DNA of 64,000 nt from Microbispora triticiradicis (GTDB lineage: Bacteria > Actinomycetota > Actinomycetes > Streptosporangiales > Streptosporangiaceae), in assembly GCA_003260025.2 (NCBI GenBank), contig QFZU02000063.1, positions 1 through 64,000 on the forward strand, read 5' to 3'. Below the pieces are notes generated by a model that was not told the DNA's origin, did not search any database, and was given only the letters and a program-made list of their open reading frames with translations. Each line of letters begins with the position of its first letter. Position 1 is the stretch's first letter. Both the position numbers and the translations under genes were made by a program. Positions 52,821 through 62,066 of this stretch are shown here, piece by piece.

Positions 52821-52931
52821 ATGAATTCTGGTGATCCCGTCAGTACGTGCTCGCGCACGTACGTCGTGCGCACTCCCGACCACTTCGACACTGAGTCCCG
52901 AGGGGCAGCTCACGCCTGCATGAAGGGGTGA
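52821..52931 (+). CDS. Possible 36-aa leader ORF upstream of corA
   Basis: ATG 52821 has GGAGG about 10 nt upstream and opens 36 codons ending TGA at 52929-52931. The peptide has two Cys (residues 10 and 33) and no hydrophobic stretch. Codon use has the high-GC third positions of real genes only in part. It lies in the corA leader, ends 48 nt before corA in the same frame, and contains mutually exclusive hairpins, so it could be a regulatory leader, comparable in position to the corL leader of Salmonella corA. A chance ORF is possible. Confidence 0.35.
   Translation: MNSGDPVSTCSRTYVVRTPDHFDTESRGAAHACMKG
52843..52869 (+). promoter_or_regulatory. Alternative stem-loops in the corA leader
   Basis: GTACGTGC (52843-52850) pairs perfectly with GCACGTAC (52855-52862) around a TCGC loop. 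The right arm can instead pair as GCACG (52855-52859) with CGTGC (52865-52869). The two structures exclude each other and sit inside the small leader ORF. Confidence 0.4.
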
Positions 52932-52979
52932 CATCACGTCGCGCGTAGAGCGTGCCGGCTCGGGCGGGAAGGGACCGCC

Positions 52980-54098
52980 ATGCGCTCCACTCTGCTTTTC
53001 CCCCGCATCAACAGGCACACCCGCGTCCTGCCCACGCACATCGGCTCCGCGCCGGTGAGCGCGGACGCCGTCGTCCGCTGCGTACCGCCGGCCAGCTCCC
53101 TCGTCGAGTTCGGCGCGTACATCGGCGGCAAGAAGGTCGCCGCCAACGGCATCCCCGAGGCCGTCCGGATGGTCCGCGAGCACAACGAGGCCAACGAGGT
53201 GCCCGACGCGTACGTCTGGGTGGGCCTGCACGAGCCCGCCGCGCCCGAGGTGGAGTGGCTCGCCGAGGTGTTCGGCCTGCACCCCCTCGCCGTGGAGGAC
53301 GCCATCAAGGCCCACCAGCGGCCCAAGGTCGAGCGGTACGGCGACTCGCTGTTCGTGGTGCTCAAGACCGTCGCGTTCCTCGACGGCGAGGTGCCGACGG
53401 CGAGCGGTGAGATCATCGGCACCGGCGAGATCATGGTCTTCGTCGGCCCCGACTTCGTGGTGACCGTACGGCACGGCCGGTACTGCCCGCTCGGCGACGT
53501 CCGCGAGAAGCTGGAGTCGAAGGCGAAGCTGATCAGTCGGGGCCCGGCGGGTGTGCTGCACGCCATCGCCGACCACGTGGTGGACAAGTATCTCCAGGTC
53601 GCCGACCTGATGCAGGCGGAGCTCGAAGAGGTCGAGGCGGCGGTGTTCGCCGAGGTCAGCTCCCGGGACATCAACCGCATCTACCAGCTCAAGCGGGAGA
53701 TGCTGGAGCTCAAGCGGGCCGTGGGACCGCTCCAGACCCCCTTCAACGCCCTTCCCCAGCGGCGCAGCATCCCCTCGGAGATGCGCGAGTACTTCCGCGA
53801 CGTCGGCGACCACCTCTCCCGGGTGTGCGAGCAGGTGCAGGCCTCCAACGAACTGTCGGACTCGATCCTGCAGGCCGCGCTGGCGCGCTCGAACGCGCTC
53901 GCGAACGAGGACATGCGCAAGATCTCGTCCTGGGTCGCGATCATCTCGGTGCCCACGATGATCGCCGGCATCTACGGCATGAACTTCGAGCACATGCCCG
54001 AGGTCAAGGCGGTGTACGGCTACCCGCTGGTGCTGGGTGTCATGGTCGTCGCCTGCACGCTCCTGCATCGGGCGTTCCGTCGCAACGGCTGGCTCTGA
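52980..54098 (+). CDS. corA: CorA-type magnesium transporter
   Basis: The 372-aa protein matches CorA channels: a large cytoplasmic N-terminal domain with a long helix (about residues 210-320, rich in Glu and Lys), two C-terminal membrane helices and the selectivity motif YGMNFEHMPE between them. It carries Mg2+ or Co2+ into the cell as a pentamer. ATG 52980 has GGGAAGGGA upstream. The protein ends with a basic tail, RRNGWL. Its long leader with a small ORF and hairpins may respond to magnesium (inference). Confidence 0.94.
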   Translation: MRSTLLFPRINRHTRVLPTHIGSAPVSADAVVRCVPPASSLVEFGAYIGGKKVAANGIPEAVRMVREHNEANEVPDAYVWVGLHEPAAPEVEWLAEVFGLHPLAVEDAIKAHQRPKVERYGDSLFVVLKTVAFLDGEVPTASGEIIGTGEIMVFVGPDFVVTVRHGRYCPLGDVREKLESKAKLISRGPAGVLHAIADHVVDKYLQVADLMQAELEEVEAAVFAEVSSRDINRIYQLKREMLELKRAVGPLQTPFNALPQRRSIPSEMREYFRDVGDHLSRVCEQVQASNELSDSILQAALARSNALANEDMRKISSWVAIISVPTMIAGIYGMNFEHMPEVKAVYGYPLVLGVMVVACTLLHRAFRRNGWL

Positions 54099-54157
54099 TC
54101 TGCTTTCTCCTGCTTTGTCAATTGGGGCCGGCTGACCCCGACTCTGGGTATCGGTCA

Positions 54158-54186
54158 TTGCGATATGTCAGATGATGTTGTTAGGT
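54158..54186 (+). promoter_or_regulatory. Promoter of the P450-ferredoxin operon
   Basis: TTGCGA (54158-54163) and TTAGGT (54181-54186) are 17 nt apart and would give a leader of about 50 nt before the P450 start at 54244. Confidence 0.5.
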
Positions 54187-54243
54187 GGGGGAGAGCGGGC
54201 CGCTCGCGCACATCGACCGTTTCCACTTCCACAGGAGCGTGTC

Positions 54244-55440
54244 ATGACAGAGGCGACACCCCGGTTGTCCATCTTTCCCCTCGCGCGTGAGCGTACTTTC
54301 GACCCGCCGGACGAGCTGACGCGCCGCCGCGCGGAGGCGCCGCTCCAGCGGATGATGTACGGGGACGGGCACGAGGGCTGGCTGGCGACCGGTTACGCCG
54401 AGTCCCGCGCCATCCTCGCCGACGCCCGCTTCAGCAGCCGGCCCGAACTGATGCACTCGGCCCTTCCCCAGCGGGTGGAGCTCCGCCGGGGGCCCCTGCC
54501 GCCGGGGTTCTTCCTGCAGATGGACCCTCCCGACCACACCCGGTACCGGAGGCTGCTGACGGGCCAGTTCACGGTGCGGCGGATGAAGCAGCTCGAACCG
54601 CGCATCCACGACATCACCGAAAGCCGCCTCGACGCCATGGAGCGCGAGGGCGCCCCCGCCGACCTCGTCAGGTCCTTCGCGCTGCCCATCCCGTCGCTGG
54701 TCATCTGCGAGATGCTGGGCGTGCCGTACGAGGACAGGGAGAAGTTCCAGCACGACTCGTCGGTGATCCTCGATCTCGAGGCCTCGACCGACGAGATCAC
54801 GGCGGCGAGGGACGACCTGCTCGCCTACCTGGGCGCCCTCGTCGCCGCCAAGAGGAAGGACCCGGGCGACGACATGCTGAGCGGCCTGACCGCCTCCGGG
54901 GAGCTGACGGACGCCGAGATCGCCGGCATGGGCCTGCTGCTGCTCATCGCGGGCCACGAGACGACGGCGAACATGCTCGGCCTCGGCACCTTCGCGCTGC
55001 TGACGAACCCCCGGCAGCTCGCCGTCGTACGGGACGACCCGGGCGCGGTGGAGAACGCGGTGGAGGAGCTGCTGCGCTACCTCAGCATCCTGCACATCGG
55101 GCCCACACGTACGGCCCTGGAGGATGTCGAGATCGGCGGCACCCTGGTCAGGGCCGGGGAGTCGGTGACCCTGTCGCTGGGGGCGGCCAACCGCGACCCC
55201 GAGCGGTTCGAGGGCGGCGACACGCTCGACGTGACCCGGTCGGCCCAGGGCCACCTGAGCTTCGGCCACGGCATCCATCAGTGCCTGGGCCAGCAGCTCG
55301 CGCGCGTCGAGATGCGGATCGCCTATCCGGCCCTGCTGCGCCGGTTCCCCGGCCTGCGCCTGGCCGTGCCGCCGGAGGAGGTGCCGATGCGAGCCACCTC
55401 GGCGGTCTACGGGGTACGCCGCCTGCCGGTGCTCTGGTGA
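54244..55440 (+). CDS. Cytochrome P450
   Basis: The 398-aa enzyme resembles the CYP105 group of actinomycetes. It has MDPPDHTRYRRLLTGQFTVR near the N-terminus, an I-helix LLIAGHETTANM (the Glu-Thr pair handles O2 activation), an ExxR in EELLRYLS, and a canonical heme loop SFGHGIHQCLGQQLARVE. AGGAG lies upstream of ATG 54244. It is followed after 21 bp by a 3Fe-4S ferredoxin gene, its likely electron donor. The substrate is unknown, and no biosynthetic cluster surrounds it, so a catabolic or detoxifying role is possible. Confidence 0.95.
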   Translation: MTEATPRLSIFPLARERTFDPPDELTRRRAEAPLQRMMYGDGHEGWLATGYAESRAILADARFSSRPELMHSALPQRVELRRGPLPPGFFLQMDPPDHTRYRRLLTGQFTVRRMKQLEPRIHDITESRLDAMEREGAPADLVRSFALPIPSLVICEMLGVPYEDREKFQHDSSVILDLEASTDEITAARDDLLAYLGALVAAKRKDPGDDMLSGLTASGELTDAEIAGMGLLLLIAGHETTANMLGLGTFALLTNPRQLAVVRDDPGAVENAVEELLRYLSILHIGPTRTALEDVEIGGTLVRAGESVTLSLGAANRDPERFEGGDTLDVTRSAQGHLSFGHGIHQCLGQQLARVEMRIAYPALLRRFPGLRLAVPPEEVPMRATSAVYGVRRLPVLW

Positions 55441-55461
55441 GGCGATGCGCGGGAGGAAACG

Positions 55462-55689
55462 ATGAAGATCAAGGCTGATCTCGAACGGTGCGTCGGAGCG
55501 GGTATGTGCGCGCTCACGCTGCCCCAGGTCTTCGACCAGAGCGAGGACGACGGAACGGTCGAGATTCTCGACCCCGAACCGCCGGCCGAACTGGCGGCGG
55601 CGGTGCGCAGAGCCGTCCAGCTCTGCCCGTCCGGCGCCCTCTCGCTCGACACGACAGATGCGGCCGAGTCGGCCGAGCCGATCGAGTAG
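55462..55689 (+). CDS. [3Fe-4S] ferredoxin, P450 partner
   Basis: This 75-aa ferredoxin has Cys10 and Cys16 in ERCVGAGMCAL and a third Cys in QLCPSGAL, the three-Cys pattern of P450-linked 3Fe-4S ferredoxins. It would pass electrons to the P450 encoded just upstream. GGAGGAAAC precedes ATG 55462. Its last codons and stop are inside a tandem repeat (55672-55725), so the C-terminal tail AESAEPIE is repeat-made. Confidence 0.93.
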   Translation: MKIKADLERCVGAGMCALTLPQVFDQSEDDGTVEILDPEPPAELAAAVRRAVQLCPSGALSLDTTDAAESAEPIE

Positions 55690-55725
55690 GCCGAGTCGAT
55701 CGAGTAGGCCGAGTCGATCGAGTAG
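55672..55725. repeat. Three tandem 18-bp repeats at the end of the ferredoxin gene
   Basis: Copies at 55672-55689, 55690-55707 and 55708-55725 read GCCGAGYCGATCGAGTAG. The first differs by one base (C for T). The first copy contains the ferredoxin stop codon, and the other two repeat it in frame. Confidence 0.9.
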
Positions 55726-55912
55726 GCGAGGAGTGAGCGGCGACCGGCCCGGCGCGACACGCAGGACGGGGTGACGGTCAGCTACTTGACGCGCACCCTG
55801 CGATGAGGTTGTCTGGTAAGTGGCTGTGAAAGCCATTCTTGTGGGTGACCCTGGAGCCCCGTCTCAGCCCCTCAGAAGAGGAGCCTCGGCGGGGCTCTTC
55901 CCACGTCCCTTA

Positions 55913-55957
55913 ACGGCAGGGTCCCTCACGGCAGGGTCCCTCTCAGCAGGGTCTCTT
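55913..55957. repeat. Three tandem 15-bp repeats beside the GDPD stop
   Basis: Copies at 55913-55927 and 55928-55942 are identical (ACGGCAGGGTCCCTC); the third at 55943-55957 differs at a few bases. They begin at the stop codon of the glycerophosphodiesterase gene (minus strand) and lie downstream of it. A weak AAGAG/CTCTT stem-loop with GC core lies next to them near 55876-55900. The rest of 55726-55912 shows no gene. Confidence 0.85.
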
Positions 55958-56885
55958 ACGGCGCTCCCACCGGGCGCAACGGGCTGACCGGCCGGGGCAG
56001 CGGCAGCCCGCGTGCCTTCCACAACCGGCGCATGCGGTCGGGGTAGTCGGTGACGACGCCGGCCACGCCCAGGTCGATGAACCGGGCCGCCTCGTCGGGC
56101 TCGTTGACCGTCCACACCACGACGGGCAGGCCCTGCCGCGCCGCCCCGGCCATCAGCGCCTCGTCGACGAGCACCCGGTCGGGGGACAGGGTCGTCGCGC
56201 CCACCACGGCGGCGGCCGCCGCGAGGTCGCCGCCCACCTCGGTGAGGCGGATGCCGTTCATCCACTCCGGCGTCATCGTGTCGCGCTCCACGAGGGCGTA
56301 CCGCCGCTCGATCAGCGGTCCGGCGATCTCCAGGAGCCGCCAGTCGAAGCTGAGCAGGGCCGACCTGGAGAGCCGGTCGTGCCGGTCGAGCTCGCGGACG
56401 ACCTCCGTCACGAACCGCCGAGGGTCCGGGCACAGGCCGGGCCGGACCGGGTCGGACTTGAGCTCCACGTTCAGCCGCACGTCGTCCGCGCCGAGAGCGC
56501 CGACCAGGCCGAGCACCGCGCCGAGCGTGGGCATCCGGGTGTCCGGCAACGGCACCTGCGTGAGCGCGAAACGGTCTTCCGGCCGTTGCGGCAGCCGCAC
56601 GCCGACATCGAGGGTCCGCAGCTGCGGCAGCGTGAGCGCGACGACCGGCTTGCCGACGTACGGGAACATCTCGTCCCCCGGCGTCGCCATGCCGGTGTCC
56701 GCGCTGGTCACGGGGGAGACGTGCAGGTCGTGGGTGAGCACGAGCTGCCCGTCGGCCGACATGGCGACGTCGAACTCCAAGGCGTCGACCCCGAGCTCCA
56801 GCGCGAAGGCCAGGCCGGGCAGCGTGTTCTCGGGCCGCAGCCCTCGTGCTCCACGGTGCCCGTGCAGCTCAACGTATCCGTGCAC
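55956..56885 (-). CDS. Glycerophosphodiester phosphodiesterase
   Basis: The 309-aa TIM-barrel enzyme hydrolyses glycerophosphodiesters to glycerol 3-phosphate and an alcohol. The catalytic start HGHRGARGLRPENTLPGLAF carries His and Arg plus the Glu-Asn pair, EFDVAMSADGQLVLTHDLHV carries the metal and catalytic His residues, NVELKSDP the Glu-x-Lys, and VVWTVNEPDEA the closing Trp-Thr-Val-Asn. No signal peptide is visible, so it is probably cytosolic. GTG 56885 has TAGGGT 8 nt upstream, fitting a leaderless mRNA. Confidence 0.94.
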   Translation of the reverse strand: MHGYVELHGHRGARGLRPENTLPGLAFALELGVDALEFDVAMSADGQLVLTHDLHVSPVTSADTGMATPGDEMFPYVGKPVVALTLPQLRTLDVGVRLPQRPEDRFALTQVPLPDTRMPTLGAVLGLVGALGADDVRLNVELKSDPVRPGLCPDPRRFVTEVVRELDRHDRLSRSALLSFDWRLLEIAGPLIERRYALVERDTMTPEWMNGIRLTEVGGDLAAAAAVVGATTLSPDRVLVDEALMAGAARQGLPVVVWTVNEPDEAARFIDLGVAGVVTDYPDRMRRLWKARGLPLPRPVSPLRPVGAP

Positions 56886-56958
56886 AGCGGCGTACCCTAC
56901 CGCCCCGCGGGGGTGACGCGGGTGATCCCCCGGTTCCCGGCGCGTACGCCACGAACCA

Positions 56959-58242
<1,284 letters not shown>

Positions 58243-58269
58243 GGTCAAATCTCCCGAACCACGACGAAA

Positions 58270-58295
58270 GCCCCTGGCGCAAGCGCGGCAGGGGC
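58270..58295 (-). terminator. Hairpin between DUF3151 and purA
   Basis: GCCCCTG (58270-58276) pairs with CAGGGGC (58289-58295) around a 12-nt loop, about 160 bp after the DUF3151 stop and 28 bp before the purA start on the minus strand. It may end the DUF3151 transcript or regulate purA; the intervening sequence shows no gene. Confidence 0.45.
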
Positions 58296-58389
58296 CTCTT
58301 GCACACAGAGACTACCCGAGGGCCGCGCCGTCGGTGAACGGCGTCTTAACTCGCGAGACGGAGCCTCGCCGGCCCTCGCGTGCCGCTGC

Positions 58390-58459
58390 GTTCCCGGGCC
58401 GTCGTTCCCGATCGTCGGTCCCGGGCCCGTCGTACCCGAGTCGTCGTTCCCGGGCCGTC
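58390..58459. repeat. Five degenerate tandem repeats at the DUF3151 stop
   Basis: Five units of 13-15 bp close to GTTCCCGGGCCGTC run from 58390 to 58459. The outer two are identical and the inner three diverge. The last unit reaches into the DUF3151 stop codon at 58458-58460, and the array extends downstream of that gene. Confidence 0.75.
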
Positions 58460-58880
58460 AGGAGGCCGTGGCGAGCGCCTCCGCGGCGGCCGTGCTGCTG
58501 TCGCGCAGGAACTGGGCGCAGCGCTCGGCCTCGTCCTTCTCGCCGATCGCGTGGGCGGCCCGGGCCAGGGCGTTCAGGCAGCGCAGGAACCCCTGGTTCG
58601 GCTCGTGCTCCCACGGGATCGGGCCGTGGCCCTTCCAGCCCGCGCGGCGAAGCTGGTCGAGGCCCCGGTGGTAGCCCGTCCGGGCGAACGCGTACGAGGT
58701 GACGGCGTGGCCGGAGGCGAAGTAGTCGTCGGCGAGCGCGCCCCAGGCCGCGGAGTAGGCGGGGAAGCGCGCGGCCACGTCGGCCGCCTTGGCGCCCGAC
58801 TCGAGCATCTGCCGCGCCTCGGCGTTGTCGGGCAGCAGGGTGGGCGGCGGGCCGGCGAGGAGGTTCTCGTGCGTTTCCAT
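58458..58880 (-). CDS. DUF3151 family protein
   Basis: This 140-aa cytosolic protein has the family core ARFPAYSAAWGALADDYF, YAFARTGYHRGLDQLRRAGW and PWEHEPNQGFLRCLNALARA. DUF3151 is an actinobacterial family of unknown role, often found near the fba gene, as here. ATG 58880 is chosen; a GTG two codons upstream is possible. It lies 101 bp downstream of fba on the same strand. Confidence 0.92.
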   Translation of the reverse strand: METHENLLAGPPPTLLPDNAEARQMLESGAKAADVAARFPAYSAAWGALADDYFASGHAVTSYAFARTGYHRGLDQLRRAGWKGHGPIPWEHEPNQGFLRCLNALARAAHAIGEKDEAERCAQFLRDSSTAAAEALATAS

Positions 58881-58981
58881 GAGCACAGTCTTACCTGCCG
58901 AACAGCCCGAGGGGTATGGTCCGGCCGGCGGGAACGGAAGATCGATACGAGAATGATCTTCAGTTCCCGCCGGTCCGCCCG

Positions 58982-60004
58982 CTACTTGAGCTTGGTGCCC
59001 GCGGACTTGAGGTGCTGGCAGGCCTCGACGATGCGCTGCGCCATGCCGGCCTCGGCCAGCTTGCCGTACGCGCGCGGGTCGTAGGCCTTCTTGTTGCCGA
59101 CCTCGCCGTCGATCTTCAGCACGCCGTCGTAGTTGCGGAACACGTGGTCCACGATCGGACGGGTGAAGGCGTACTGCGTGTCGGTGTCGATGTTCATCTT
59201 CACCACGCCGTACGAGATCGACTCGTGGATCTCCTCCATTGCCGAGCCGGAGCCGCCGTGGAAGACGAGGGCGAAGGGCTTCTCCTTGCCGTACTTCGCG
59301 CCGACGGCCTCCTGGATCTCCTTGAGCACGCTCGGGCGGAGCTTCACGTGGCCCGGCTTGTAGACGCCGTGCACGTTGCCGAAGGTGGCGGCCACGATGT
59401 AGCGGCCCCGCTCGCCCAGGCCGAGGGTCTCGGCGACGGCCAGCGCGTCCTCCGGCGTCGTGTAGAGCTTCTCGTTGATCTCGCCGACGACGCCGTCCTC
59501 CTCGCCGCCGACGACGCCGATCTCGATCTCGAGGATCACCTTGGCGGCGGCGGTCTTGTCCAGCAGTTCGCTGGCGATCTGGAGGTTCTCGTCAAGCGGC
59601 ACGGCGGAGCCGTCCCACATGTGCGACTGGAACAGCGGGTCCTGGCCGCGCGCGACGCGCTCGGCGGAGATCTCCAGCAGCGGGCGGACGAAAGAGCCCA
59701 GCTTGTCCTTCGGGCAGTGGTCGGTGTGCAGACCGACCGTCACCGGGTACTTCTCGGCCACCACACGGGCGAACTCGGCGAACGCCACCGACCCGGTGAC
59801 CATGTCCTTCACGGTGGTGCCGGAAAGGAACTCAGCCCCTCCGGTCGACACCTGGATGATCCCGTCGCTCTCCGCCTCCGCGAAGCCGCGCAGCGCGGCG
59901 TGCAGGGTCTGCGACGAGGTCACGTTGATCGCCGGGTACGCGAAACCGCCCGCTTTGGCGCGGTCGAACATCTCGGCGTAGACCTCTGGAGTCGCGATAG
60001 GCAT
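58982..60004 (-). CDS. fbaA: Class II fructose-bisphosphate aldolase
   Basis: The 340-aa zinc enzyme cleaves fructose 1,6-bisphosphate in glycolysis and runs in reverse in gluconeogenesis. It has the Asp-bearing LHTDHCPKDKLG with the first zinc His, QSHMWDGSAVPL, VHGVYKPGHVKL with a second zinc His, and LVFHGGSGSAMEEI with the third, then KMNIDTDTQYAFTRP. AAGGAG lies upstream of ATG 60004. The neighbour DUF3151 is a conserved companion. Confidence 0.97.
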   Translation of the reverse strand: MPIATPEVYAEMFDRAKAGGFAYPAINVTSSQTLHAALRGFAEAESDGIIQVSTGGAEFLSGTTVKDMVTGSVAFAEFARVVAEKYPVTVGLHTDHCPKDKLGSFVRPLLEISAERVARGQDPLFQSHMWDGSAVPLDENLQIASELLDKTAAAKVILEIEIGVVGGEEDGVVGEINEKLYTTPEDALAVAETLGLGERGRYIVAATFGNVHGVYKPGHVKLRPSVLKEIQEAVGAKYGKEKPFALVFHGGSGSAMEEIHESISYGVVKMNIDTDTQYAFTRPIVDHVFRNYDGVLKIDGEVGNKKAYDPRAYGKLAEAGMAQRIVEACQHLKSAGTKLK

Positions 60005-60181
60005 GCGAAGTCATCTCCTTCTGACGGTATGCGGCGTGGCCAGTATCCCGAAGGCCGGGCCGATCCGGAAAGCCGGGCCGGGTGGAGGCCGCCGAAAGCC
60101 GCGGTCATTGCGCGACCCGGGTTTTCCACAGCCGTTGTCTCTTCTCAGTCTCATCTCATCCCGGACAGGTAGGCTCGGGCC

Positions 60182-60886
60182 GTGGACGTGCTCTTGGACC
60201 TTCTTGACCCGAAGTGGTGGCTGGGAATGCTCGGCGCCTTCGCCACGATCGGCGTCATCGCCATCGTGTTCGCGGAGACGGGGCTGCTCGTCGGGTTCTT
60301 CCTGCCCGGTGACTCGCTGCTCGTGACCGCTGGAATTTTCAGTACCGTCGCGGCCGCCCAGGGGTTCGGGATCGCGCCGCTGTCACTGCCGGCCCTGCTG
60401 ATCGGCGCGCCGCTGGCCGCGATCGCGGGGGCGCAGCTGGGCCACTTCCTGGGCGCGAAGGTCGGCCGGAGGATGTTCGACAAGCCGGATTCCCGGCTGT
60501 TCAAGAGAGAACACGTCGAGAAGGCGGAGCACTACTTCGAGAAGTTCGGCCCGGCGAAGGCCGTGGTCGTCGCGCGGTTCATGCCGATCGTCCGCACCTT
60601 CATGAATCCCGTGGCCGGCGTCCTGGAGATGGACGCGCGCCGGTTCTTCGTCTGGAACGTCGTCGGCGGCGTCGTCTGGGTCGAGGCGCTGCTGCTGCTC
60701 GGCTATTTCCTCGGCAGCAAGGTCGAGGGCATCGACAAGTACATCCTTCCCGGCGTATTCGTCGTCATCGTCCTGTCGATCATCCCCATCGTGCGTGAAG
60801 TGATGAAGAGCCGCCGGGCCGCCGTCGTCGTACCGAAGGGCCGCCACCACGCCGGCGTGGAGCAGCGGAACCACCCCGGCGTCTGA
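60182..60886 (+). CDS. DedA-family membrane protein
   Basis: The 234-aa protein has four to six membrane helices and the DedA core: VFAETGLLVGFFLPGDSLLV (with the conserved acid and Gly-Asp), GAQLGHFLGAKVGRR, and FGPAKAVVVARFMPIVRTFM with the conserved Arg residues. DedA proteins are thought to be proton-driven flippases of undecaprenyl phosphate or other lipids. The tail is basic with a His-rich end. GTG 60182 has TAGGCT 6 nt upstream, suggesting a leaderless mRNA. Confidence 0.93.
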   Translation: MDVLLDLLDPKWWLGMLGAFATIGVIAIVFAETGLLVGFFLPGDSLLVTAGIFSTVAAAQGFGIAPLSLPALLIGAPLAAIAGAQLGHFLGAKVGRRMFDKPDSRLFKREHVEKAEHYFEKFGPAKAVVVARFMPIVRTFMNPVAGVLEMDARRFFVWNVVGGVVWVEALLLLGYFLGSKVEGIDKYILPGVFVVIVLSIIPIVREVMKSRRAAVVVPKGRHHAGVEQRNHPGV

Positions 60887-60965
60887 CGCGGGCCCGGCGA
60901 TGAATGCCTGATGACAAGCGACAGGTCAGCACTGAACCTCCCGCACAGCCGCTACTCTCCGGATT

Positions 60966-61412
60966 GTGGGACGCCACAGGTCTGATCCCCTCGGAATCGC
61001 GAGGCTGGCACTCGTCGGCCTGGCGGTCGTGCTGCTGCTCGCCGTGATCGTGATCGGCGGCAGGGCGCTGTTCTCGACGTTCGGATCAGGGCAGTCCGGG
61101 GACCCCGCGGCCGTCGCGTCCTCGTCCCCGGCGGCCCGGCCCTCCGCGGCGGCGTCCCCGCCCAGCGTGCCCACCGTACGGGTGGTGTGCCAGGCCGACC
61201 GGTGCCCGGTGTTCGTCCGGGTGCCGGGCGGCGACGTGCTGGTCGACCGGGACCTGGCCCGGGGCGAGCAGGCGTCCTACTTCGACCCCGAACTCGACGT
61301 CGTCCTGGACGACGCGAGCACGGTCGAGGTGTTCACGAACGGAGCCGCCAGGTCCCCCGGGCCGCCCGGCGAGCGGCAGGCGTTCAGTGTGCGGCGATCC
61401 CCAGGTCAGTGA
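60966..61412 (+). CDS. Membrane protein with RodZ-tail-like (DUF4115) domain
   Basis: The 148-aa protein has a short basic start, one membrane helix (LALVGLAVVLLLAVIVIGG), a Ser/Ala/Pro linker and an outer beta domain. The stretch CPVFVRVPGGDVLVDRDLAR resembles the DUF4115 domain at the C-terminus of RodZ proteins, but no helix-turn-helix is present. Two Cys (VCQADRC) may pair. Function unknown. TACTCT lies 7 nt before GTG 60966, fitting a leaderless mRNA. The end overlaps convergent pyrE by 29 bp. Confidence 0.75.
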   Translation: MGRHRSDPLGIARLALVGLAVVLLLAVIVIGGRALFSTFGSGQSGDPAAVASSSPAARPSAAASPPSVPTVRVVCQADRCPVFVRVPGGDVLVDRDLARGEQASYFDPELDVVLDDASTVEVFTNGAARSPGPPGERQAFSVRRSPGQ

Positions 61413-61926
61413 GCGTGTAGGCGGAGCGGTAGGGCACCCCGGTCGCCGCCAGCGCCTCGTCGCCGCCCCGGTGCACGATCGTCGCGATGCCCACGACCTG
61501 CGCGCCCGCCTCGCGCAGCGCCTCTACGGCGGTCAGCACCGACCCGCCGGTGGTGGTGGTGTCCTCCACCGCGAGCACCCGGCGTCCGGCGACGTCGGGG
61601 CCCTCGATCCTGCGCTGCAGGCCGTGGGCCTTGCCCGCCTTGCGGACGACGAACGCGTCGAGCGCGCGGCCCCGGGCGGCCGCCGCGTGCAGCATCGCCG
61701 TCGCCACGGGGTCCGCGCCCAGCGTCAGGCCGCCGACCGCCTCGTAGCCGAGATCCTCGGTGAGGTCCAGCATGACGCGGCCCACCAGTGGCGCCGCCAC
61801 GCCGTCGAGGGTGATGCGGCGCAGGTCGACGTACCAGTCGGCCTCCTTGCCCGAGGACAGCACGACCCGCCCGTGCACGATGCCCTTGTTCTTGATCTCG
61901 TCCAGCAGCTTCTCGCGGTCACTCAT
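61384..61926 (-). CDS. pyrE: Orotate phosphoribosyltransferase
   Basis: The 180-aa enzyme makes OMP from orotate and PRPP in pyrimidine synthesis. The PRPP motif VLAVEDTTTTGGSVL is complete, and the catalytic loop KAGKAHGLQRRIEG precedes it. The start VHGRVVLSSGKEADWYVDLR is typical of the family. TACGCT lies 7 nt before ATG 61926 and no Shine-Dalgarno is evident, so it may be leaderless. Other pyr genes are not in the window. Confidence 0.96.
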   Translation of the reverse strand: MSDREKLLDEIKNKGIVHGRVVLSSGKEADWYVDLRRITLDGVAAPLVGRVMLDLTEDLGYEAVGGLTLGADPVATAMLHAAAARGRALDAFVVRKAGKAHGLQRRIEGPDVAGRRVLAVEDTTTTGGSVLTAVEALREAGAQVVGIATIVHRGGDEALAATGVPYRSAYTLTDLGIAAH

Positions 61927-62066
61927 GGGCCTCAGCGTACGGCCGGCCCGGCGGGACGGTTGGCAGGGGCCGATGACTACGCAGAGTAAAGACGTGGCTG
62001 CGGTTTAGCCAGGACGCGGACTGCGGAATGATTGGCGATGCAACTCATCGTAATCGCGAGGTCGCA

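Larger units (their letters stand above)
52599..52979. other. Intergenic region between purD and corA
   Basis: This 381-bp gap must hold the start signals of both divergent genes. On the plus strand I see TTGGAC (52775-52780) with TAGTGA (52799-52804) 18 nt on, a TAGGTT box at 52771, a small GACAG/CTGTC hairpin near 52778-52795, a small ORF at 52821-52931, and strong alternative stem-loops at 52843-52869. No tRNA or known riboswitch class is recognisable to me. Confidence 0.5.

Noticed and set aside
52555-53000. A known Mg2+ riboswitch (M-box) upstream of corA
   Set aside because: I could not find the conserved M-box segments. The visible hairpins and ORF are reported instead without a class name.
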